From: Clostridiales bacterium
Lineage (GTDB): Bacteria > Bacillota > Clostridia > Christensenellales > UBA1242
Length of the DNA stretch: 41,775 nt
Assembly: GCA_015055665.1 (NCBI GenBank)
Contig: SVHX01000014.1
Span: 1-41,775, forward strand
Direction: 5' to 3'
Shown: positions 32,338 to 39,221 of the stretch, piece by piece
Layout: every line of letters begins with the position of its first letter
Numbering within the stretch: the first letter of the stretch is position 1
Made by a program: the position numbers and the translations under genes
Notes under the pieces: model-generated
The model's input: only the letters and a program-made list of their open reading frames with translations
What the model was told of the DNA's origin: nothing
Databases searched by the model: none

Positions 32338-33090
32338 ATGAGAAAAAATACTACACTAAAAGCAACAATAACAGATGATGAACTAATGGAGATATCAAGA
32401 GATTGACCAACTACTTGTGTAAAAAGAAGAAATAAACATCATAGGCAAAGAAAAAAAGGCTACAAAAATAAACATACAACAAGAAAACAACACAAGAAAA
32501 CATTGTATAGACGTCGCAATAAACTATTAGGAAAAAAACTAATAGCAGAAAACTGTCTACAATTATTATTAGACTGTGGAGCTGTAAGCAAACAAGAGAT
32601 TAAACGACGCTTAGAAAATTTACTTGATAATTTAAAATATCAATATGGTATTTTTGCTTATTTTTATAGGATAGAATATTATAAAGAATCAGAAACTAGA
32701 AGTGCAGAAGACAAACACATCCATATTGTGTTAGTTTTTCCACGCAAAACACCTGATATAAATAAGAACTATATAAGAGAGCGTTGGGGTCTAGGTAATT
32801 GTGTGTTTATGGGAAATTTAATAAAAGGATATACAAAAGGGTTTATATTGTATCTTACACAAGACAAAGAAGGTGATTATAAGGATTCCGAGTATACCAA
32901 GTTTGATGCTGGAACAAAATTCTTTAGTATATCTCAAAATTATGAAGAAATAACAAACTCAAACATCCAAGAAAAAAGAATTTTAGTTAGTGATTTGTCT
33001 GAAATTATAACTATAGCAAAAGAAGGTGGTGCTTTAATTAGAAAAAAGACCCATAGGTATAATGGAATATGTTATATAGATAAAATTTGA
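32338..33090 (+). pseudogene. Plasmid-type Rep (HUH endonuclease) relic with in-frame stop
   Basis: AGGAG at 32328-32332 points to ATG 32338, but the frame meets TGA at 32404 after 22 codons. The same frame then runs open through a very basic stretch to 33090; a TTG at 32503 is the only long downstream start and lacks a ribosome binding site. The 195-residue part after it contains DKHIHIVLVF (a His-hydrophobic-His motif of HUH endonucleases), then KGFILYLTQDKEG and a Tyr-containing YTKFDAGTKFF segment, resembling Rep_2/RepB initiators of small rolling-circle plasmids. Without the stop the protein would have about 250 residues. A hairpin with ATGAAAA/TTTTCAT arms lies just upstream (32291-32317). 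The Rep family assignment is moderate; disruption is clear. Confidence 0.5.
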
Positions 33091-33114
33091 CTTGTTGGCA
33101 TAGGTGCTGTCTTT

Positions 33115-33140
33115 AAAGAACTTGAAATGTTCTTTATTTA
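33115..33140 (+). terminator. Terminator after Rep relic
   Basis: AAAGAAC/GTTCTTT, a 7-bp stem with a T-rich tail, 24 bases after the TGA at 33090. Confidence 0.6.
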
Positions 33141-33170
33141 AAATTTTTCTTGCTAAATTTATTGTAGATT

Positions 33171-33411
33171 AAAAGGGTGAGGAATATATAAAATGATTCA
33201 AACAATTAAACCCCACTACTATGCTTGTCAGACAAATAATACCATTGTAAATGTAGACCAAGAGCTGACGCAAATGATGGTGGAAATACGAAAAATACTA
33301 GAAAAATACAACTATAATTCCATAATTGTAGGAATCGTTAAATAAATCATTTCTTCTCAAATACAATTCTTTTAGCCTAAAATCTTCTATCACACACCAC
33401 CTCACCCTTTT
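33171..33411. repeat. 12-bp inverted repeat enclosing a small ORF
   Basis: AAAAGGGTGAGG (33171-33182) recurs exactly in inverted orientation at 33400-33411. The left copy doubles as the ribosome binding site of the 50-codon ORF. The motif TGCTAAATTTATTG occurs just left of it (33151-33164) and again before the Rep relic (32198-32211). These could be ends of a mobile unit or plasmid replication signals. Confidence 0.5.
33193..33345 (+). CDS. Possible 50-residue protein
   Basis: An ATG frame of 50 codons ending in TAA, with GGTGAGGA eight bases upstream. The sequence is mixed, with a likely amphipathic helix (LTQMMVEIRKILEKY) and a short hydrophobic end (IIVGIV). No family recognised. It lies between the arms of a 12-bp inverted repeat and beside the Rep relic, so it could be a plasmid accessory gene. 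The remainder of 33091-33461 holds only hairpins. Confidence 0.45.
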   Translation: MIQTIKPHYYACQTNNTIVNVDQELTQMMVEIRKILEKYNYNSIIVGIVK

Positions 33412-33425
33412 GTCTTTATTTTTAG

Positions 33426-33456
33426 CATAAAAAACACCAGAATAACTCTGATGTTT
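33426..33456 (-). terminator. Terminator of the Fic gene
   Basis: On the minus strand a 10-bp stem (AAACATCAGA/TCTGGTGTTT, one G-U pair) with a 5-base loop runs into T6. Confidence 0.8.
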
Positions 33457-33461
33457 CTAAA

Positions 33462-34511
33462 TTATTTGTTTTTAATTGTATAGAATGTACTCTTACCAGA
33501 ACCGTGCTTTTCAATTAGGTTATCGTCTGCCAATTTCTTCAAAGCACTCTCAATAGATTTAGTACTAAGTGTAGGACATAGTTCAATTAGTTTTGCTTTG
33601 TTAAACTTGCCAATTATACCACTTATTGCTTTCTTCACCATATCTATCGCAGGTAGTTTATCTGCTACTACATCAACTCTTTCTTCAAAGTCTCTGTATG
33701 CCGAAATAATAGTTCCAAGTAAGTACTTAATAAAAGCCTCTGGATTGTCTTGTTCGGTATGCCAATTCTCTCCTGCTAATTCTAGCGCATCATAATATAA
33801 ATTCTTATTCTTAGAAATCTTTGCTTCTAGTGAAATGTATTTACCAACTAGGTATCCGCATCTGTATAATAACAAAGTTGTAAGCAGTCTGCTCATTCTA
33901 CCATTGCCATCTAGGAATGGGTGGATACAAAGGAAATCGTGGATAAAGATAGGTATTAGAATAAGTGGGTCAACATCGTTCTCTGCAAGAGATTTATTAA
34001 ATTCTTCACAAATAGTCTCAATAGCTGGTGCAGTTTCATAAGGAGCAAGTGGAGTAAATATTGTGTGTTCTACTCCATTGGCATCAGTTCCACTTACATA
34101 GTTTTGGACATTCTTGTACTTGCCACCAATAACCTTTGGAGAATGGCTAAACAATGTTTTGTGTAATTGTAAGATATAGTTAGAAGTAATAGGAATAAAT
34201 TCATAGTTTTCGTGTATTAAATTCAAAGCATCTCTATACCCAGCAATCTCTTCTTCATCTCTGTTTCTAGGTGTAGTTTTCTCTGTAAGCAACTGCTTTA
34301 ACCTTGTGCTAGTAGTTCTAATTCCTTCTATTGCATTGGAAGCCTCTGTGCTTTGAACTTTTGCAATTTCAACCAATCTATCTAACTCATCTGGCTTCTG
34401 CTTAAAAAACAACTCTTGCTTTGCTTTATGCTCGTGGATTCCTGCCACATAACCAATGATTTCATTATCCCATTTTCTATCTTTAAGTGCAGAATAATTA
34501 AAAGTTCTCAT
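33462..34511 (-). CDS. Fic family protein (AMPylase-type) with winged-helix C-terminus
   Basis: A 349-residue Fic enzyme. The N-terminal Fic_N part carries the autoinhibitory [S/T]xxxE[G/N] motif as SNAIEG (residues 58-63), class II type, where Glu blocks ATP. The active-site loop HPFLDGNGR (197-205) is intact, so nucleotidyl transfer to a target hydroxyl (usually AMPylation) is expected. The last 70 residues (LIELCPTLSTKSIESALKKL onward) look like a winged-helix DNA-binding domain, common in this subgroup. AGGAG precedes the ATG. Upstream inverted repeats overlapping its promoter suggest autoregulation. It is a single gene, divergent from the DUF6119-like gene. Such Fic genes often lie in mobile or defence regions; the target is unknown. 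Confidence 0.92.
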   Translation of the reverse strand: MRTFNYSALKDRKWDNEIIGYVAGIHEHKAKQELFFKQKPDELDRLVEIAKVQSTEASNAIEGIRTTSTRLKQLLTEKTTPRNRDEEEIAGYRDALNLIHENYEFIPITSNYILQLHKTLFSHSPKVIGGKYKNVQNYVSGTDANGVEHTIFTPLAPYETAPAIETICEEFNKSLAENDVDPLILIPIFIHDFLCIHPFLDGNGRMSRLLTTLLLYRCGYLVGKYISLEAKISKNKNLYYDALELAGENWHTEQDNPEAFIKYLLGTIISAYRDFEERVDVVADKLPAIDMVKKAISGIIGKFNKAKLIELCPTLSTKSIESALKKLADDNLIEKHGSGKSTFYTIKNK

Positions 34512-34532
34512 TCTCCTATCTCCTTTTACTTT

Positions 34533-34621
34533 CTCCTAAATATTATATCAAAATAGGAGTATTGTCAACCGTTTATGCTTATATTTATAAATTTTCTCCT
34601 AAAAACCTATTAAAATTAGGA
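34533..34621. promoter_or_regulatory. Fic promoter with two CTCCTA/TAGGAG operators
   Basis: On the minus strand TTGACA (34568-34563) and TATAAT (34547-34542; spacer 15, or TAATAT with 17) are overlapped by an inverted repeat with arms CTCCTA and TAGGAG (34533-34559). A second copy, TCCTAA...TTAGGA, lies at 34597-34621, upstream. A further CTCCTA at 34513-34518 overlaps the start region. The spacing suits a dimeric winged-helix regulator, possibly the Fic protein itself. Confidence 0.6.
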
Positions 34622-34761
34622 TAAATAGCCCCTATTTTTAAATGTCACATCTAAAAATTCTTTATAAGTTTTTTAAAATATTTACTGAATTGTTTTATAA
34701 TAAAAAGAATAGAAATATAGTATTTACTAAAATTTTGTGCTACAATACTATGAGGTGTACT

Positions 34762-36369
34762 GTGGCAAAAGTAAATATTTTTAAAATAGATAATGCTAAA
34801 AAAGAAGATTTTATAAATTCTTTGGGTGAACGTATTGTGCAAAAGCAGGTAGAAATAGATAATCAAACGTTTTCCGTTGTTTTTATGCAAAATTCCAATT
34901 TGGGCGATTCATCTATAAGTTGGAATTGGTTACTTAAAGAATACGGCTTAAGCAATATTATGATTCAAAAGCAGCCAAAAGCAATTTTATATGTTGAAGT
35001 AAATAATAACATTTATGCCGCAACTTTTGGTTCGGCATATAATCAAGCGGAGCAAAAATGTGATAGAAATTTTGCTTTTAACTTGGCTCGCAAATTTAAA
35101 TATAAAAAGATTAAATCAACAGCTCAAGCAAATCCTAATTCTAATAAAAATAAAGTTATTACATCATATTTAGATAATGAATACTTTGAATATGAGAGTG
35201 GTGCTGCTTTTTTAAAGATAAAGTCAAAATTAGATATTGATGAGGATTTTGTTTTGTTCGGAGAAAATATTGAAATTGGAACGAGTATTAAGTTGGAAGT
35301 TTGTAATCCTTCGCTCTATAAGTTTGTGCAGATTATAAAATACATAGATACAAAGCTGTTAGAAGATGATGTTACTCCCATTCCCGTATTTCAATTAATT
35401 ACAAATAAGGAAGAAATAGCTAAACTTGATATAAAATTAAAAGAAAAAGTTGAACAAAATGAATTTAATGTGACATTTGCTGATTTTGATATAATTGGAA
35501 CCACGGAAATGTTTTATTCTCAAAATGCAAAATATAAAATATGTTATGACGGGAAACATAAAAAGGTTGATACACTTGATAATGATACATTAATACAATT
35601 TTGTAATGAAAAAGGTCTCGTTTTTAGTGATGTTTTTTTAGATTTAAAGGTCAGAACTATGGATGAAGAAAATCAAGGCGTCTGGTTTTCTATTAAAGAA
35701 TTAATTGATTGTAGTATTGATGATAGTCGAGCAACATTAATAAATGGCAGATGGTATAAATATAATGATGATTATATTGTGAACTTAACAAAATCTTTGT
35801 TAGATTTGCCTTGTGAACATAATCACCAATTTGATTTTCGAGATAATCTATATCAGACATACATCGATAAACAAGTAGAATGTTTTAAAAATGACACTAA
35901 GTATTCGGAAATGACTATTAGTGAGATTAAAAACATAGTTTCAAGGAAATATTATAATGAGAAGGTTTATAATATTTTAATGCAGGAATATTATAATTTT
36001 GTAAATGGAGATAGATTATTATATAGAATAGATGCTCAACATAAAATTGAATTAGATGACTTTTATAGAGAAAACGAGATTTATGCTGTTAAATTTGGGA
36101 ATTCTTCAAATAAGTTGTGTTATGTTGTGGATCAAATGACAATTGCAATGAATTGTATAAAAAGAGGAATTGTTGAATTTCCTTATAATGTAAAAAATGT
36201 AATTATTGTCTTAGTAATAGATAAAAAGGAAGATTATCCAGTTGGTGATGTTCCATTTGATATTAATAAATTAAACTTCTTACCGTTAAAAAATGCTTTG
36301 AATAATTGGCAAAAGGAAGCTAGGTTATTGAGCTTTAACCCTAAAGTTATTGTTGGTTATATGGAGTAG
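34762..36369 (+). CDS. DUF6119 / TIGR04141-like sporadic protein
   Basis: About 535 residues from the GTG at 34762, which has GAGG six bases upstream. The longest frame starts 40 codons earlier with membrane-like sequence, but that part lies over the promoter-like TGCTACAAT and is probably untranslated. In the middle of the first half, PKAILYVEVNNNIYAATFGS followed by CDRNFAFNLARKFKYKKIKS matches the layout of TIGR04141 (DUF6119) proteins: a strand, then a 'TFG' turn, then a 'RNFGLxxAL'-like segment. These are large soluble proteins of unknown function found sporadically, often in defence-type islands. There is no helicase, nuclease or membrane motif. It ends at its own terminator (36410-36447). 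Family call moderate. Confidence 0.6.
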   Translation: MAKVNIFKIDNAKKEDFINSLGERIVQKQVEIDNQTFSVVFMQNSNLGDSSISWNWLLKEYGLSNIMIQKQPKAILYVEVNNNIYAATFGSAYNQAEQKCDRNFAFNLARKFKYKKIKSTAQANPNSNKNKVITSYLDNEYFEYESGAAFLKIKSKLDIDEDFVLFGENIEIGTSIKLEVCNPSLYKFVQIIKYIDTKLLEDDVTPIPVFQLITNKEEIAKLDIKLKEKVEQNEFNVTFADFDIIGTTEMFYSQNAKYKICYDGKHKKVDTLDNDTLIQFCNEKGLVFSDVFLDLKVRTMDEENQGVWFSIKELIDCSIDDSRATLINGRWYKYNDDYIVNLTKSLLDLPCEHNHQFDFRDNLYQTYIDKQVECFKNDTKYSEMTISEIKNIVSRKYYNEKVYNILMQEYYNFVNGDRLLYRIDAQHKIELDDFYRENEIYAVKFGNSSNKLCYVVDQMTIAMNCIKRGIVEFPYNVKNVIIVLVIDKKEDYPVGDVPFDINKLNFLPLKNALNNWQKEARLLSFNPKVIVGYME

Positions 36370-36409
36370 ATATAATTTAAATATTAAATATTGTAAATGT
36401 TAACAATTC

Positions 36410-36447
36410 AGACTTTAAAACTTGATTTGTTTTGAAGTCTTTTTTTT
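36410..36447 (+). terminator. Terminator of the DUF6119-like gene
   Basis: AGACTTTAAAAC/GTTTTGAAGTCT is followed by T8. Confidence 0.88.
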
Positions 36448-36490
36448 ATATATGAACTATTATATAATCAAAATAAAATATAAAAAAACC

Positions 36491-36519
36491 TTACAATTAT
36501 AAAGAATCTGTGATACAAT
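36491..36519 (+). promoter_or_regulatory. Promoter of HEPN-ATPase operon
   Basis: TTACAA, a 17-base spacer and TACAAT lie 27 bases before the HEPN start. Confidence 0.8.
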
Positions 36520-36546
36520 CTTAATGAAAAGTTAATGGAGCGATTT

Positions 36547-37293
36547 ATGAAAGAAGGTTATGAATTTATTTTAAATAAAATTTTTGTGGGATTTTATGAT
36601 ATTCATAAAAGATATGATAGATTTAATAAAGAGTTTATAAATAACAGTGCTAAATTGTATGAGGATCCCGTTTCAAAACAGTTAGTAGAAGAATTTAACA
36701 AGCCGGTTGAAGCAAGTTTAGAAAATCAACTGTTTCATAATATAAAAAATGACAATGATTTATTATTGTTTTCTATTAATAATGCTAAAGTTAAACGTTT
36801 GATTGAAGAGAATGAATCTGAAATTGAGAACTTCTTTAATAATGAAACTATATCTAAAATTTCTAATAATGCTTGCGATTATTTATTTGGCGTACAAAAC
36901 TTGGTTTTGAGTATTTGTATTCAGCTTGAAGCTTTTATTGAATTATTATTGAACGAGTGTAATGTGTCTTCAAAAGATGTTATACAAGAATTAAGTAGTT
37001 TTGATGAATTTGAAACCTATAAAGAGATTAAAGCTGTAAGAAATATTGTGGCTCATAATGATTCTTTTATAGATGATAAATTTAGAAAAGATTTAAATTT
37101 AAATTATGAAAATGTAAGTAGTATAGAATTCTGCTTGTCTGGGTTTGGTAAAATTGATAAGTACATACGTGATAGTATTTTTTTAATTTTATATTGTTCA
37201 AGAAAATACTTTGATGATAATATTTTTGACTATTATAATAAGTTTGAAATTGCAAAAATTTATAAGTTTACTGATGAAAAAACACAAGTTTAA
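36547..37293 (+). CDS. HEPN-domain protein, candidate RNase effector
   Basis: A 248-residue, almost wholly helical soluble protein. The key feature is RNIVAH at residues 165-170, a canonical Rx4H (RNxxxH) motif of HEPN ribonucleases, in a helix followed by NDSFIDD. The preceding helix LSICIQLEAFIELLLNE resembles the helix that packs against it in MAE_28990/RiboL-PSP-type HEPN proteins. GGAG at 36537-36540 sets the start at ATG 36547 rather than the ATG at 36535. The ATPase gene follows after 13 bases, so the two are co-translated. By analogy with HEPN-containing defence modules the likely role is RNA cleavage when released by its partner; this is inference. No toxin or immunity assignment is possible from sequence alone. 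Confidence 0.7.
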   Translation: MKEGYEFILNKIFVGFYDIHKRYDRFNKEFINNSAKLYEDPVSKQLVEEFNKPVEASLENQLFHNIKNDNDLLLFSINNAKVKRLIEENESEIENFFNNETISKISNNACDYLFGVQNLVLSICIQLEAFIELLLNECNVSSKDVIQELSSFDEFETYKEIKAVRNIVAHNDSFIDDKFRKDLNLNYENVSSIEFCLSGFGKIDKYIRDSIFLILYCSRKYFDDNIFDYYNKFEIAKIYKFTDEKTQV

Positions 37294-37306
37294 ATGGAGG
37301 TTTCTT

Positions 37307-39136
37307 ATGTTTAGTACATTTTTTAAACTAGCTAATTCTTTTAATACCCATCCGAACCAGTTAATAGCGGTTAATCGAGATTATAACTATGATAAACATT
37401 GCTTTGGGAAATTATCAAAAACGAATGTGTTTATTGGTGAGAATAACTCGGGGAAAAGTAGGTTTTTAAGAACATTGTATTCATCTGATTTTTATGCTAT
37501 GACAGATGATGCTATGAATATGGTATATTCAAACTTTGACGAAAAATTTGTGTATGGACCCTATGTTGTAGTACCGGAATCTCCAATAGAGAAGTTTAAT
37601 GATTTATATAAAAAGGTTGATGCTTCAAAAACTCATTATTCTGATTCGGAGTATCGTTTTTTTGGTGAATTACAACGTTCGGCAAAATTAATAGACTTAA
37701 CTAATAAATTTTATTTTCCAATTCTTCGTGGGGTCAAGGATTATAAAAGGGCTTTAAATAAAAAGTTGAGGGATTTCTTGCAGAGGGTTCAAACGATTCA
37801 AAATAAGGAATCCATAAATCATTATATTAGTTTGTTGAATTTGCAGTCAGATGGTTGGGAAGGTTTTGATATTTATAGAGAAATAATTAATCAAGAATAT
37901 TTTAAAGATGATAAAAATATTAAAAATCATATATTAACCGGAGGATCCTTGTATAGTGAAATAAAAAAGTTATTATTAGGAGATGAAGGACAACGATGTA
38001 TATTTTCGGATTTTCAATCATTTCTAAAAGATAATTTTTTCTCGGATTTTGACAAATTTCAATTAATACCGAACGAAACGGAAAAAGTTGTCTTTGTTAA
38101 TATTGGCAGAGATGAGAAACCTATTTTTGATTGGGGAGATGGGACTCAACAATTAATTGTAATGTTGTTTTATATGTATGTAAATAAAGATAAAGAGGGG
38201 ATGATGTTTTTTATTGAAGAGCCAGAAATGTATCTTCATCCAGGTGTTTTAAGAAAATTTATTGAGGTAATCAATGGAGAAATATTTAAACACCATCAAT
38301 ACTTTATAACTACTCATTCAAACATAATTCTTGATACTTCAGCCGATACTGATATTAATATGTCCATATTTAAATTTAAAAAGGTTAAAGATAAGAAAAA
38401 AAATAAGGACAAAGATTTTTTAATTGAACAGTGTAATAACGGAGATGTTTCTTTGTTAAATGAATTAGGAGTTAGAAATTCAAGTTTGTTTTTATCCAAC
38501 TGCAGTATTTGGGTGGAAGGAATAACTGATAGATTGTATTTAAAACATTATTTAAAATTATATTGTGATAAATATCATTCTCAAAAACCTTATCGTGAAA
38601 ATATTGAATACACTTTCATTGAGTTTGGGGGATGTAACATAATTCATTACAATTTTGATAATAATGACGATGCAAATACCATTAATGCAAAATATATTAG
38701 TAATAAATTATTTTTAATTGTTGACAATGATAATACCAAAGAAGGTACTAAAAAAGCTAAAAGAAAAGAAATCTACAGGGAACAACTAAAAGACAATTTT
38801 TATGAATTGCCGGTAGTAGAAATTGAAAATCTAATAACATTAGACACATTAAAAAAGGTTCTAATTTTGCAGAATCCTGAACAAAGAGAAATAATAGAAC
38901 AAACTTTAATTGGTAAAAAGAGTTTTAAGAAACAGAGGTTGGGGAAATTTATAGATGAGTTGTTTCCTAATAAGGATATCAAACAATATGCTGCTGAAAG
39001 TGGGACTATAAAAAACAAGTTAAATTTTTGTAATTCTGTAATAGATGTTTTAGATGATTATGATAAGTTGTCTGATGATGCTAAACTTTTAACTGAGAAA
39101 TTATATATGTTTATAGAAACCAACAATAAGGATTAA
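37307..39136 (+). CDS. OLD-family ATPase with TOPRIM nuclease domain
   Basis: About 609 residues from ATG 37307, chosen because TGGAGG ends six bases before it; the longest frame starts inside the HEPN gene. Walker A GENNSGKS is at residues 44-51. The ABC-like signature region is DWGDGTQQLIVML, Walker B is MMFFIEEPEMYLHP (299-312), and the switch His is in ITTHS. The C-terminal TOPRIM has WVEGITDRLYL (E404) and LFLIVDNDN (D473, D475), the metal-binding acidic residues of OLD nucleases. Between Walker A and B lies a long helical insertion (about residues 90-260). It pairs with the upstream HEPN gene in one operon. Related architectures are OLD, GajA of Gabija and AriA/AriB of PARIS, but the HEPN partner differs from those. 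Confidence 0.85.
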   Translation: MFSTFFKLANSFNTHPNQLIAVNRDYNYDKHCFGKLSKTNVFIGENNSGKSRFLRTLYSSDFYAMTDDAMNMVYSNFDEKFVYGPYVVVPESPIEKFNDLYKKVDASKTHYSDSEYRFFGELQRSAKLIDLTNKFYFPILRGVKDYKRALNKKLRDFLQRVQTIQNKESINHYISLLNLQSDGWEGFDIYREIINQEYFKDDKNIKNHILTGGSLYSEIKKLLLGDEGQRCIFSDFQSFLKDNFFSDFDKFQLIPNETEKVVFVNIGRDEKPIFDWGDGTQQLIVMLFYMYVNKDKEGMMFFIEEPEMYLHPGVLRKFIEVINGEIFKHHQYFITTHSNIILDTSADTDINMSIFKFKKVKDKKKNKDKDFLIEQCNNGDVSLLNELGVRNSSLFLSNCSIWVEGITDRLYLKHYLKLYCDKYHSQKPYRENIEYTFIEFGGCNIIHYNFDNNDDANTINAKYISNKLFLIVDNDNTKEGTKKAKRKEIYREQLKDNFYELPVVEIENLITLDTLKKVLILQNPEQREIIEQTLIGKKSFKKQRLGKFIDELFPNKDIKQYAAESGTIKNKLNFCNSVIDVLDDYDKLSDDAKLLTEKLYMFIETNNKD

Positions 39137-39172
39137 ATACATAAACAAACTCTGATAATATATAAAAATAAA

Positions 39173-39202
39173 TCGATAAAATTACTTAAAGTATGCTATA
39201 AT
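39173..39202 (+). promoter_or_regulatory. Promoter of nuclease-helicase operon
   Basis: TCGATA, an 18-base spacer and a perfect TATAAT (39197-39202). The -10 overlaps the first ATG of the longest frame, which therefore cannot be the start. Confidence 0.65.
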
Positions 39203-39221
39203 GTCTTTAGAGGAAATATTT

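Noticed and set aside
32404..32406. TGA read as Trp (recoded genetic code) in the Rep frame
   Set aside because: Many genes here use TGG for Trp and TGA is a normal stop at 1379-1381, so a nonsense mutation is simpler.
34642..34761. Membrane-like N-terminus of the DUF6119-like protein from the longest frame
   Set aside because: It overlaps the likely promoter and lacks a ribosome binding site, whereas GTG 34762 has a good one.
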